A stretch of 37,466 nt of DNA from Clostridia bacterium (GCA_017625035.1 JAGALX010000006.1:1-37466), one strand, 5' to 3'; numbered from the stretch's first letter, positions 15,942 through 24,632 are shown. Translations and numbers: made by a program. Notes: a model not told the origin generated them from the sequence alone.

Positions 15942-16658
15942 TTACCATTTCTGATATGTTGTAATAGTTTCTTTTCCTAATAAATATGGTAATGGATTTA
16001 TTGCCTCTCCATTTATTCGTACTTCAAAATGTAAATGTTCTCCTGTAGCGCCTCCAGTTTTTCCTTGAATTCCAATAACTGTTCCTGCTGTAACATATTG
16101 ACCTGCCTTAACTAATGGTGTATCTCTCATATGAGCATATCTTGTAAAAATAATTTTACCATCTATATTGTGTTGAATTTCTACCCAATTACCATATCCA
16201 GCTTTATCAAAACCTGAAACTGTTACTTTTCCATCTGCTACTGCTAAAATTTGTGTAGCTTTTTTTCCGACGATATCAATTCCTTTATGTGCTCTAATTG
16301 CTCCTGAAATTGGGTGCTTTCTATAAGGATTAAATGGTGATGTTAATACAACATCGTCTTCTGGAAAAGGTAATGGTAAAGTACCACCTTTATATATCAT
16401 ATTCTCATATTGAGTTTGACTAACTTCTGTTGAACTTTGTGTTGAATCAATATTAGGTTGTTCATCAATTTGGGCTTGTTTAATATCTGAATCTGATGAA
16501 GTATCTTTTGTAGCACTTCCAGAATCAAACCCTGCTATAACATAGTATGCAGTGAGAACAATTATAACAATAATGGATACAACTGCAATTTTATATCTTA
16601 TCTGATTTCTTACCCAATATTTATAATTTTTTATATAAAACATAGGTGAAAATTCCAT
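15942..16658 (-). CDS. Membrane-anchored M23 peptidoglycan peptidase
   Basis: 238 residues. A short cytoplasmic N-terminus, a membrane span (~23-42) and a Ser/Asp/Gln-rich linker lead to an M23/LytM domain (~95-230). Metal ligands visible are H124 and D128 (HKGID) and H210 in the HLH motif (GEHLHFEV). Such hydrolases open the wall for the conjugation channel, the role of VirB1-like enzymes. Many ICE homologues are longer, with a lysozyme domain; this one is the endopeptidase alone. Directly follows virB4. Confidence 0.9.
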   Translation of the reverse strand: MEFSPMFYIKNYKYWVRNQIRYKIAVVSIIVIIVLTAYYVIAGFDSGSATKDTSSDSDIKQAQIDEQPNIDSTQSSTEVSQTQYENMIYKGGTLPLPFPEDDVVLTSPFNPYRKHPISGAIRAHKGIDIVGKKATQILAVADGKVTVSGFDKAGYGNWVEIQHNIDGKIIFTRYAHMRDTPLVKAGQYVTAGTVIGIQGKTGGATGEHLHFEVRINGEAINPLPYLLGKETITTYQKW

Positions 16659-16676
16659 AACTACTACCTCTTTCTT

Positions 16677-18498
16677 CTATTTTCCTCCACCTGTTAAAAA
16701 TGGTTTTTCCCAACTTTGACCTTTAATTCTACAAAGCATACGCGAAGAACCTATAAATAATAGACATTGACCTCTAACTTTACTTGATAAAAGATTAGTT
16801 TCTTCTGTTGTCAAATTCCATAAATCTTTTGCTTGCTTAAGATTCTTTCCGTCCATTCCAAAGAATAACTTATATGTAGAATTATCAAAAAGAGCTTGTC
16901 CATACTGTTTTATGCTTTCTGCCAAAAAGTCTATTATGCTCTGTGTTATAACAACTAGTGAACAATTATATTTTCTGGCTCTTTTACTAAAATTTCTTAA
17001 AAACTCCATTCCTTGTGGCACTTTTGGGTCTAGTAATAAATAACTTTCATCAGCTATTACCATAAACCTTTCATTTCTATCTCTAAATGCAGAATTTTGG
17101 CAAAATCTAAGCATATTAAAATATTGACAACTTTTTACATTCTCTTTACTGCCTTCCATATTTGATGTATCTAGTACCATAAAATTAGAATCATCTTCTA
17201 TACTTGTATAACCATTAAACATTTGAGAATCTGCTCCGAATTGCAAGCTCTCTTATAATAGACGCTAAATTTTCGTAATCTTCTTTCCTATTATTCATTG
17301 TTAATTTTTGCTTTTCTATAAATAAATTATATAAATCTTCCATTATTGGAAAATCAGTATTTTTTAATAACGAAATATCAGTTTCCCAATTAATATTAAA
17401 ATTTCTATACAATTCTTCTAATGTTTCATTAAGAATAGCTGTTATTCTTACCGATAACTGATTTTTAAAATATAAACTAAAAAATGTTCCTAAGTTTTGA
17501 AAGTGTAATGCTAAAGCTGATTTTTTTCCTTCTTCTTCATCTTCTAAATCAATTGTTGATAAATTGTATACTTGTAAAGGATTTATTCTACCAACATTTT
17601 TTCCAATACCTCCTGAACAATCAATCCATTTTGAGCCTTCTATATTTCTACACATATTTTTATATTCATCTTCTGGGTCTATAATTGCTATTTTTGTTCC
17701 TGATATATATTCATTAAGAATGATTTTCTTAACTGCATAAGACTTTCCACCACCTGACTGACCTACTACTGCAAAGTTACTATTTGCTCTATCATCAGAT
17801 TTATAAAAAGGATCTAGTGCAATCATTCTTCCAGATTCATCAGAACCTAAATAATAACCTGTCTTATCCGCAAATCCAGAACCCGAAAAAGGCTCACCTG
17901 ACATTAATGTGCCAATTTGCATATTTTGTTTCGACATTTTAAAAAGTTCTTTATCTTGCATACCAAATGGTGCAATTTGTCTATAGGCTTTATCCATATT
18001 AAAAGCACAGCTACGAACTCTTAAACCTAAGCCTGCTACTCTATTTTTGAAAAGTTTACAATTATTTTCTAAATCATTTTCATTAATGCCAGATACTTGA
18101 GCTAAAATTGAAACATATACATAAGAATTATTATTATTTTCAATATCTTCGATAATTCTTATAGATGACCTATATCTTGCTTCTGCTCTTATTTTTTCAA
18201 CTTCATCTCTTGTTGTATTGTAAATGTTTTTATCTGAGTTTGTGCCTTTTTTTAATCCATCTAAAAAAGCTTGTGGGTCTACTGGATTCACATAAATTGA
18301 AAGTACTGTATTTTTAGTATTTGCAATAGATGAAATCCATCCTAAATTCGGTTTTTCTGGATATGCGCTTATAAAATAAATTCTTGATATTTTATCTCCT
18401 GTTTCTATAACATCTCTTTTTACTTTTAAGTTTTGTGGTGCTATTAGTTCTAATAACTTTTCATTTACTGACATTACTTCAATTTGTTTTTTATTCAT
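16677..18498 (-). CDS. virB4: VirB4-type ATPase with +1 shift at CGG
   Basis: The T4SS motor ATPase, anchored at the membrane base of the channel. Walker A GQSGGGKS (~246-253) lies in the first part, and Walker B MVIADESYLL (~479-488) and the C-terminal region in the second. The two parts are in different frames: at CGG 17238-17236 the frame reads ATT CGG AGC and stops six codons later. Skipping the C gives ATT GGA GCA GAT TCT (I-G-A-D-S) and continues QMFNGYTSIEDDSNF, a family-typical stretch, for 606 residues in total. Same form of break as in VirD4. AGGAGGG precedes the ATG; box promoter and leader terminator lie upstream. Confidence 0.87.
17235..17238 (-). other. CGGA +1 shift site in virB4
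   Basis: 0-frame ATT CGG AGC AGA TTC TCA leads to a TAA. Skipping C gives GGA GCA GAT TCT CAA ATG and restores the ATPase domain. Confidence 0.7.
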
Positions 18499-18523
18499 CC
18501 TTTTACCCTCCTAGTTTTAGTGC

Positions 18524-18553
18524 AAAAAAGAGAGAAGGAAAATTCCTGCTCTC
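18524..18553 (-). terminator. Leader terminator before virB4
   Basis: Minus-strand stem GAGAGCAGGAA/TTCCTTCTCTC followed by TTTTTT, only about 20-45 nt after the expected transcription start of box promoter copy 3. Confidence 0.75.
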
Positions 18554-18579
18554 AAATTTTATATTTTATCTATAATATA

Positions 18580-18638
18580 ATTATAATTGTATAAAAATAA
18601 AAAACAATGAAGTGATTTTGAAATCATTTTGAAATTTG
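18580..18638 (-). promoter_or_regulatory. Box promoter copy 3
   Basis: Minus strand TATAAT (18580-18585), 16-bp spacer, TTGTTT (18602-18607), then 11-bp-spaced TTTCAAAA repeats to 18638. Gives virB4 its own control, separate from the operon that begins at 21675. Confidence 0.75.
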
Positions 18639-18659
18639 ATTATTATTACATACACTTAT

Positions 18660-19253
18660 TCAATTCCGTAAATGATAATAATCTTGACTATTTTCTGTTG
18701 TTGTATCAGGGTTTGTAAAACTATCACATAATTGTTGCAGTTCTTTTTCAGTTAAAAATTTCGTTTTAAACCCTGCATTTAGTAGTTCTGAAGCTAATCT
18801 ATTTTTTCTAGCATTTAAATTATCTTCAGCTCCATCTTTATCTTTTTCCCAAATTTTTATATAAATTTCCTCTTCTAGTGCTATACCTGTATTAGATAGC
18901 ATATTTAAACCTTCTATTCTCTTTTGAAGTAATCCTTGAATTTGAGTATTTGTTTCTCTTTGCATTAATTCTGCTTGATAATCTGTCATTTTAGAAACAT
19001 CTACTGGTCTATTTGTTAAGTATATACTAAAACTTTCTGTTTCAATTGAAAATTCTCTTGCTAAATTAAGTGCAATTAAACTTTGCTCATTATGAGTTTT
19101 TAATCTAGTATTTTGTGGAAATACTTGAATATATGTAAAAATAAATCCATCTGTTGTATATAAAAAATCTTGTCTAATATCTTTTATTTTTAAAAACTCA
19201 TTTACAGTTATTGATAAAGAATTGGTCTTGCTATTTTTCAAAAAACTAAACAT
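18660..19253 (-). CDS. VirB4 N-terminal-like T4SS protein
   Basis: 197 residues (MFSFLKNSKTNSLSITVNEF ...). It resembles the N-terminal, non-ATPase part of TraE/VirB4 proteins and is encoded next to virB4 and prgI, as in many Gram-positive ICEs. No Walker motifs. AAAGAGGT precedes the ATG. The third-last codon is CGG (18668-18666, TTA CGG AAT TGA). A +1 shift there would give HLGIE and a TAA at 18656, so this site neither proves nor refutes recoding. Last gene of the operon starting at 21675. Confidence 0.65.
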   Translation of the reverse strand: MFSFLKNSKTNSLSITVNEFLKIKDIRQDFLYTTDGFIFTYIQVFPQNTRLKTHNEQSLIALNLAREFSIETESFSIYLTNRPVDVSKMTDYQAELMQRETNTQIQGLLQKRIEGLNMLSNTGIALEEEIYIKIWEKDKDGAEDNLNARKNRLASELLNAGFKTKFLTEKELQQLCDSFTNPDTTTENSQDYYHLRN

Positions 19254-19279
19254 ATAATTTTACCTCTTTTCTTAAAGAA

Positions 19280-19636
19280 TTATATTTGAGCGAAATTATC
19301 ATCACTAAATAAATTATTAAATTCAATTTCATCTTTTTTATCATATTTATAATATTTTTGTATTGAATAAAAACGTACAATAAACTTAATTATAGATATT
19401 ACTGATTGATTATTATTATCTTTAATATTTAATACAAAAGTTCCTCCACCCCAAACTGCTACAATGCCTGTTGAAACTAAAAAATTTGTATTAAAACTAT
19501 TTAATATAATTGCAATAATTACACCTAAGATAGCTGAAATGCCTGTGTATATAAGCTCTTTTATTCCAATTCCTTTTATAATTTCAAATCTAGTCGAAAC
19601 ATTTTTTGGTATATAAAATTCTATTTGATTTTCCAT
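19280..19636 (-). CDS. prgI: PrgI family protein
   Basis: 118 residues with the PrgI pattern: an N-terminal FYIPKNVSTRFEIIKGIGIK segment, two closely spaced membrane spans (~30-70) and a short cytoplasmic C-terminus. PrgI proteins are small inner-membrane parts (VirB3-like) of Gram-positive T4SSs. The ATG at 19636 is preferred, since AAGGAG is nine bases upstream of it and only three from the earlier ATG. Directly upstream of the VirB4 N-terminal-like gene. Confidence 0.85.
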   Translation of the reverse strand: MENQIEFYIPKNVSTRFEIIKGIGIKELIYTGISAILGVIIAIILNSFNTNFLVSTGIVAVWGGGTFVLNIKDNNNQSVISIIKFIVRFYSIQKYYKYDKKDEIEFNNLFSDDNFAQI

Positions 19637-19650
19637 AACCATCCACTCCT

Positions 19651-20403
19651 TTAAACACCTACTTTATAACACTCTCCACTTTCAACATCTCTTTTAACTT
19701 CATCATAACTGTGCCAATTAATTATATATCCTGTATTTTTTGAAAATCTTGTAGATGAATTTTGCTCTGATACAGACAAATATTCAGCTATTTTCTTTCC
19801 ATTTTTTCCGTTTTCATCAACACCTGCAAAGCTGTAATATTCTTTTTTATGAACACGATACAGTTGAACTTTTGTAGTTAAATCACTACCACTTGAAAAA
19901 CCTTGACAATCATTAAAATATTTAAGCTCATCTACCCAAACATTCATATCTTCATATCCATATACCCACATATTAATACAAGTCCATGAACCATCATCAT
20001 GTTTTTTTCCGTATAATTTTTTATCTCTACTTGTTACAACATATTTTTCTCCATCTATAATAACAACTTCTCTTCCTTCTTTGTCATTATCATTTAAAGA
20101 TGTGTTGTCATTAATAAATTCAAGACCTGTATTACTTGGAAGTTTACCTATTCCAAAATAAGTATTATCTGTATACGAAACACCATTACTAAAATAATAT
20201 CCTTGCATAACAGAAAAAGTTGTTGAAATTGTTATAATTAATACTACCGCTATTAAAGAATTTTTTATTTTCTTTATTTGTGAAGGAAATTCATCACTAT
20301 TCATCAGACCTTTAAACAGTGATATTAAAATTGACATTACACATGTTATTATTCCTAGAGCATATAGAAAGTCTAAAATTGCTTGCAAATTACTAGATTC
20401 CAT
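19651..20403 (-). CDS. Membrane protein with VirB2-like start and outer domain
   Basis: About 250 residues. Two hydrophobic spans near the N-terminus (~12-35, ~48-65) are followed by a ~180-residue domain, predicted outside the cell, with several Trp/Tyr and two Cys (CINMW, NDCQGF) that might form a disulfide. The ATG at 20403 is chosen for the AAAGGATGG spacing. It sits between virB6-like and prgI genes. The exact family is not recognised; the outer domain may be a channel or surface component. Confidence 0.6.
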   Translation of the reverse strand: MESSNLQAILDFLYALGIITCVMSILISLFKGLMNSDEFPSQIKKIKNSLIAVVLIITISTTFSVMQGYYFSNGVSYTDNTYFGIGKLPSNTGLEFINDNTSLNDNDKEGREVVIIDGEKYVVTSRDKKLYGKKHDDGSWTCINMWVYGYEDMNVWVDELKYFNDCQGFSSGSDLTTKVQLYRVHKKEYYSFAGVDENGKNGKKIAEYLSVSEQNSSTRFSKNTGYIINWHSYDEVKRDVESGECYKVGV

Positions 20404-20419
20404 ATTTCTTTCCATCCTT

Positions 20420-21277
20420 TCACTTATTTTGTATTTTTCCTGATTTCATAGATTTCCAAGTCGCAATAGCTCCTAAACCATCGTGTACAGTATCAATCGC
20501 TCTGTTTACTTTTTTACCTGCACCAAAACCTTGTGCTGACAATATAAATTCTTGTAAAAATTGTGGGGTTTGATTACATATTAGGCATACAGCAATTGCA
20601 TAAATTAAATGATTTTTTGAGGCTAGAACCATTGCCAGAGTTATTAATAATAGTTGAAGAATTATAGTGCATATATTTTGTAGAAATTTCTTTATTACTA
20701 TAGCAAAAGAGCCACCATTACTTGATAGTAAACCTATCGCTGTAAATGGTATTATTAACCTTAAAATTAAAAGTTCTATACCTCTTCTAATTAATTGCCA
20801 AATAATTACTAAAAATTCTATTACTAAAATCAAACAAACTATTGCCGAAAATATACCACTATTACACCATTTAGCTAAATCATTTATAGAAAAATCGCCT
20901 CTTCCTACCATAGCTTTACTTATACTTTCATATATATTTCCACCTATTTGAACAAAAAAAGTATAAAAATACCCGAAACATAGCATTACAGTTATTGCTT
21001 CAAATAATCCTAGAAGTACATGGACTGGAGAAACATCATCTTCGCCTGATTTCCACAGAAAATAGGTTTGAATCATCTTTTTTATAAAGACTATAGCTAA
21101 AATTATAATTGCATATTCATAAATTACTTTGTATACATCATTCCAATTAATATTTATATCTCTAAATTGTTGTTCTATATAAAAGGCAAAGTAATATAAA
21201 GCTTTTAAAAATGAATCAATAGTAGTAGCAGAAGATCCAATAAAATCAGATAATAGTTTTACAATTTCTTTGGTCAT
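20420..21277 (-). CDS. VirB6/TrbL-like polytopic membrane protein
   Basis: 285 residues with about six to seven membrane spans and a conserved-looking QLIRRGIELLILRLIIPFTA segment typical of TrbL/VirB6 proteins of Gram-positive elements. C-terminal ~30 residues are soluble and basic. Forms the inner-membrane channel core. Lies between the VirB2-like and outer-domain genes. GGAGGTAGAGG precedes the ATG. Confidence 0.8.
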   Translation of the reverse strand: MTKEIVKLLSDFIGSSATTIDSFLKALYYFAFYIEQQFRDININWNDVYKVIYEYAIIILAIVFIKKMIQTYFLWKSGEDDVSPVHVLLGLFEAITVMLCFGYFYTFFVQIGGNIYESISKAMVGRGDFSINDLAKWCNSGIFSAIVCLILVIEFLVIIWQLIRRGIELLILRLIIPFTAIGLLSSNGGSFAIVIKKFLQNICTIILQLLLITLAMVLASKNHLIYAIAVCLICNQTPQFLQEFILSAQGFGAGKKVNRAIDTVHDGLGAIATWKSMKSGKIQNK

Positions 21278-21309
21278 TTTCCTCTACCTCCGTTTTCTAC
21301 TTGCTCACT

Positions 21310-21675
21310 TTAACTAAAATATCCCATTACTAAATTAACAATTACAGTTACTAATGTTGAAGCCATTACTATAATTAGTGTTGTAATAAGTTTTTTCTTA
21401 TATCTTGGTTGTTCTTGCTCTTCACCTGAAAACATCTTAAATAGAAACCATAATATAAATGGTATAGATACAACTGGAATTAACCATCTAAGAGTTCCTG
21501 ACACATCTTGTGCCATATTAAATATGCCTTTACCAACAGCAGATTCTCGTATTTTTCCACCATTTGAATTAATAGATACAGTTTCTGCCAAAACATAATT
21601 TGCTTTAATTATAGTTAGTGCAATTGCAGAAAAAATTCCTACTCCTATCTTTTTAATTTTTTCTTTACTATTCAT
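21310..21675 (-). CDS. VirB2/TrbC-like pilin-type protein
   Basis: 121 residues with a cleavable-looking signal (~1-30, ending VLA-ET), a short loop and two membrane spans (~62-80, ~95-117), the layout of TrbC/VirB2 family proteins. First gene of the operon virB2-like to VirB4 N-terminal-like. AGGAGG precedes the ATG; box promoter and leader terminator lie upstream. Confidence 0.8.
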   Translation of the reverse strand: MNSKEKIKKIGVGIFSAIALTIIKANYVLAETVSINSNGGKIRESAVGKGIFNMAQDVSGTLRWLIPVVSIPFILWFLFKMFSGEEQEQPRYKKKLITTLIIVMASTLVTVIVNLVMGYFS

Positions 21676-21700
21676 AACAAAATCCTCCTATCTCGTTTTT

Positions 21701-21740
21701 AGAAAAAAATAAAGAAGGCTTTTTATTTCCTTCTTTATTT
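21701..21740 (-). terminator. Leader terminator before virB2-like gene
   Basis: Minus-strand perfect 12-bp stem AAATAAAGAAGG/CCTTCTTTATTT followed by TTTT, directly between box promoter copy 4 and the gene. Confidence 0.8.
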
Positions 21741-21759
21741 TCTAATTTTTCATATTACT

Positions 21760-21817
21760 ATTATATCTTCTAATTTTCTAAAAACAATGAAGTGTTTTTG
21801 AAAGATTTTTGAAATTT
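21760..21817 (-). promoter_or_regulatory. Box promoter copy 4
   Basis: Minus strand TATAAT (21760-21765), 16-bp spacer, TTGTTT (21782-21787), then CACTTCAAAAA-type repeats at 11-bp period. Confidence 0.75.
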
Positions 21818-21847
21818 TGACAAAAGAGAGAGTATTTTTTGCTCTTT

Positions 21848-22180
21848 CTAATTTCTTTTATGTTCATTATTATTCTCATTATCGATACACCTCATAATAC
21901 ATTTTATTGCATCAAAAAAACCTTCTTTATAAGCCTTTTCACTAAAATAACCATTTATACTGTTTTCTATTTCTAATTTTTCTTGAATTGCTTTTTCTAA
22001 GTTATTAATAATATTTTCAAATCCATTTGGAATGTTATTTACAGCAATTTCTAATTGCTTATTTTTAATATCTCTATCTTTTAATAATTCTTTTAAATTT
22101 TTCTTATCATTTTTTTCTAATGTTAATATATCAAATTCTCTTTCTTTGTAAAGAAAACTTAATAGACTTTCTTTATTCAT
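21848..22180 (-). CDS. Coiled-coil hypothetical protein, 110 aa
   Basis: Highly charged and helical, probably coiled coil (~20-80), followed by YKEGFFDAIKCIMRCI. Similar short proteins with a 'YxxGFxDG' segment are frequent in Firmicute elements, without known function. AAAGGAG precedes the ATG. Transcribed away from the XRE regulator 200 bp to the right. Confidence 0.6.
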   Translation of the reverse strand: MNKESLLSFLYKEREFDILTLEKNDKKNLKELLKDRDIKNKQLEIAVNNIPNGFENIINNLEKAIQEKLEIENSINGYFSEKAYKEGFFDAIKCIMRCIDNENNNEHKRN

Positions 22181-22382
22181 CTATCTGCTCCTTTCAATTT
22201 CATTTTTTATATTCGAGTTTTTGATTAGAATTAGTTTATTATTTTATAATTATTACCTCTATATTTAATAAAATTTTTTATACTTATTATAGTTGTTAAC
22301 TATATATTGTTTTAAAAATTAAAGTTTTCAAATATTTCAGTTTTTTTAATTTCTTGGCTATACTATTTATCGAGGTGGAATA

Positions 22383-22709
22383 ATGAAAAAATCTATGGAT
22401 AACAGTACAGGTAATATAATATTAGGTCAAAATATTAAAGAAATTCGAAAAGCTCTTAATTTAACACAGGAAGAATTTGCTGAACAATTAAATATTAATC
22501 CACAATTTCTATCACAAGTAGAAAATGGAAAAGTTGGTATAAGTGTAGATAATGCAATCAACATATGTAATACCGCTAATTGTTCTTCTGTAAATTTATT
22601 TAAAGGTCTTATTAATTCACCTAATACAATTGATAAATACGAACTTTTAAATGAGAGAGATAAGTCCGTTATAAATCAAATGATTAATTATTTATTAAAT
22701 ACTAAATAA
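22383..22709 (+). CDS. XRE-family regulator, 108 aa
   Basis: A Cro/C1-type helix-turn-helix at ~18-72: LGQNIKEIRKALNLTQEEFA followed by EQLNINPQFLSQVENGKVGI. A ~35-residue C-terminal tail may dimerise. CGAGGTGG lies just upstream of the ATG. Divergent from the 110-aa gene, so it may repress that promoter or keep the ICE quiescent. Followed by its own terminator. Confidence 0.85.
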   Translation: MKKSMDNSTGNIILGQNIKEIRKALNLTQEEFAEQLNINPQFLSQVENGKVGISVDNAINICNTANCSSVNLFKGLINSPNTIDKYELLNERDKSVINQMINYLLNTK

Positions 22710-22724
22710 TTAAAATTTTAATTT

Positions 22725-22767
22725 CACTAACATTATGTGCGTAAACATATTAGTTAGTGTTTTTTTA
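22725..22767 (+). terminator. Terminator after XRE gene
   Basis: CACTAAC/GTTAGTG (22725-22731/22753-22759) followed by T7. The region 22770-22989 holds no ORF; it has a small G+C-rich patch around 22910-22932 (CTCGAGGCTCGCTCGG) that I cannot assign. Confidence 0.7.
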
Positions 22768-22989
22768 TTATTCCTTATTTTATTAATTTATTTAGAACTT
22801 TTCGTAAAAAATAACTGAATCTTTAGTTTTACTATATACAAATAAGCATTATAAATTTAGTTCCTCACTCCCCTCCTTTCATATTTTTTTAATAATAAAA
22901 AATATCTCACGCAACTCGAGGCTCGCTCGGTATTTTATCAGAAATATAGTATAAAATCAATAAAATAAAATTTTAGTGGGTGAATAAAT

Positions 22990-23229
22990 TTGAAAAAGTA
23001 TACAGAAAAAAGTAATGTTGTTGGTAATTTAATAACTGAATATAGAAAAAAGAAAAATCTTTCAAAAACTAATTTGTGTAAACTATTACAATTGCACGCT
23101 GTTTATTTAGATATTACTGAATTAAAAAGAATAGAAGATGGAAATATGATAGTTAAAGATTTTGAGCTAATTGCTTTATGCAAAGTTTTAGAGATAGATT
23201 TTGATGATTTAAAAAATACAATAGAATAG
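22990..23229 (+). CDS. XRE-like HTH protein, 79 aa
   Basis: A compact helix-turn-helix protein (LITEYRKKKNLSKTNLCKLL ... ELKRIEDGNMIVKDFELIAL) with the C1-type layout. It starts at TTG with GGGTG upstream. Second regulator in tandem with the preceding XRE gene; probably part of ICE control. Confidence 0.7.
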   Translation: MKKYTEKSNVVGNLITEYRKKKNLSKTNLCKLLQLHAVYLDITELKRIEDGNMIVKDFELIALCKVLEIDFDDLKNTIE

Positions 23230-23272
23230 CAAAAATTTCTTAAGATTGTAAAATTGAATACAAAATTTGTAT

Positions 23273-23301
23273 TTGACATATAATATACAGGATGTTATAC
23301 T
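23273..23301 (+). promoter_or_regulatory. Consensus sigma-A promoter of a short transcript
   Basis: TTGACA (23273-23278), 17-bp spacer, TATACT (23296-23301): one of the best promoters in the window, driving the ~70-nt RNA that follows and no ORF. Confidence 0.75.
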
Positions 23302-23307
23302 ACCATT

Positions 23308-23381
23308 AGCTTAAGCAAAAATCGAAACAAAATATTTATGACATTGAAAGATATGAGCCACTAACTCATATCTTTCTTTTT
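23308..23381 (+). ncRNA. Short RNA of ~70 nt with strong terminator
   Basis: After the consensus promoter there is no start codon with a ribosome binding site. A perfect 11-bp stem AAAGATATGAG/CTCATATCTTT (23347-23357/23365-23375) plus T run ends the transcript. The next gene is convergent. It may be a regulatory RNA of the ICE, or the leader of a deleted cargo gene. Another small hairpin (GAGTAG/CTACTC) lies just beyond. Confidence 0.5.
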
Positions 23382-23442
23382 GGGCAAAAAAAGGAGTAGC
23401 TACTAACTACTCGCTTATATATCATACAGTTAATTTTAACAA

Positions 23443-24096
23443 TTATATTTTGCCATTCCACTCTCCATAAAACTCTTCTAAAAACTTTTCCATATATTCT
23501 GTTCTTTTATTAGCAATATTCTTTCCTGTATTAGTATTAATTGTATCTTTAATTTTCAATAATTTTTCATAGAAATGATTAATAGCATGTCTTTTCTTAT
23601 TTCTGTATTCTTCATGATTTTTTATTTCTACTATTCCTACATCAGGATCATATATAAGATTTCCCTTTTTGCCATTATACGCAAAGCATCTTGCTATTCC
23701 TATTGCACCTATTGCATCTATTCTATCTGCATCTTGAACAATCCTTCCTTCGTTTGAAATTTCTACTTTATTAAAACCACCTTTAAATCCAAGATTTTCA
23801 ATTGAATGTAAAATATTATTCATTTCTTCGTCACTTATTTCATTATATATATTAAGTTTCTTCATTAAGTTTTTTATATTTTCTTTAATATCTCCATCAG
23901 AAAATTTTTCATCGAAAATATCATGTAATAAAGCAATCATTCTAACTATAAACTCATCTTGCTTTTCTATTTCATTAATCTTTAAAGCTAAATCGTGTAC
24001 TCTCTTCATGTGCCACCAATCATGACCTGTACTTTCTTGATTAAAATTATTTTTTATGTACTCTTCTGTTACTTTTAGTATATATTCTTTATTCAT
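23443..24096 (-). CDS. HD-domain phosphohydrolase (YedJ/YpgQ-like)
   Basis: 217 residues with HD-superfamily ligands: HDWWHMKRVHDLAL near residue 25, LLHDIFDEK near 65 and QDADRIDAIGAIGIARCFAY near 125-145, the typical order in YedJ/YpgQ proteins that hydrolyse nucleotides such as dNTPs. The ATG at 24096 follows GAGGAGAA. Accessory gene of the ICE; may act on the nucleotide pool or a signal nucleotide, which is inference. Confidence 0.8.
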   Translation of the reverse strand: MNKEYILKVTEEYIKNNFNQESTGHDWWHMKRVHDLALKINEIEKQDEFIVRMIALLHDIFDEKFSDGDIKENIKNLMKKLNIYNEISDEEMNNILHSIENLGFKGGFNKVEISNEGRIVQDADRIDAIGAIGIARCFAYNGKKGNLIYDPDVGIVEIKNHEEYRNKKRHAINHFYEKLLKIKDTINTNTGKNIANKRTEYMEKFLEEFYGEWNGKI

Positions 24097-24217
24097 AAAC
24101 AATTATATTCTCCTCTCCATATTATATATAAATGTATATCACAAAATCAAAAAAAAGTACAGCGGAGAACTTATACTCGCAGGATAAGGTATCTGTTAAG
24201 TAAAACAATTTCATAAA

Positions 24218-24246
24218 TTGACTTTTCGGTAGAAATTTGGTACAAT
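24218..24246 (+). promoter_or_regulatory. Sigma-A promoter of cargo gene 2
   Basis: TTGACT (24218-24223), 17-bp spacer, TACAAT (24241-24246). AAAGAGGTGA ribosome binding site follows before the ATG. Confidence 0.75.
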
Positions 24247-24285
24247 ATGATTATAGCAATTTTGAAAAGAGGTGACTTTTAGGTT

Positions 24286-24558
24286 ATGCAAAAGGGATTT
24301 ATTTCTCCGGACGGTAAGGAGTATTCAACTCAGGGGCTCCATGAAGAACTCGCCCGGGAAATATGTAACAAAAAAGAACTTAGTTACACCTATTCTGCGG
24401 AGGATGCGTTGATTTGCTCTTATGGATACATTAAAGTATCCAATTACAGCACTTCATATTTCCAGTATGTAATGGTAAGCCGTACGGCAAAACCTTACAT
24501 AAAAAGAAGAGCAGAAAAATACGCCCAAACAAACCATTTGAGATACGAGGAAATCTAA
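24286..24558 (+). CDS. Cargo gene 2, unknown 90-aa protein
   Basis: Not recognised (MQKGFISPDGKEYSTQGLHE ...; Tyr-rich, C-terminus RRAEKYAQTNHLRYEEI). G+C-richer than all neighbours, with codons such as CTC, GCC and CGG (LAREIC) that are avoided in the surrounding genes. Own promoter, ribosome binding site and terminator; opposite strand to both neighbouring genes. Fits an autonomous, recently acquired cargo gene like those at 14948 and 28493. Confidence 0.6.
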   Translation: MQKGFISPDGKEYSTQGLHEELAREICNKKELSYTYSAEDALICSYGYIKVSNYSTSYFQYVMVSRTAKPYIKRRAEKYAQTNHLRYEEI

Positions 24559-24574
24559 TCCCTCGTTTATCTCT

Positions 24575-24618
24575 ACCTCCTCTAATGCATCTATAGCATG
24601 AGGAGGTCTTTCTTTTTT
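24575..24618 (+). terminator. Terminator of cargo gene 2
   Basis: ACCTCCTC...GCAT/...ATGaGGAGGT hairpin (24575-24607) followed by a T-rich tail. Confidence 0.8.
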
Positions 24619-24632
24619 TATTTATACAATTT

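Noticed and set aside
14948..24558. CGG completely undecodable in this cell
   Set aside because: Two cargo genes use CGG in frame with plausible Arg, so an absolute block cannot be claimed; only avoidance and association with +1 breaks are supported, unless the cargo genes are not translated here.
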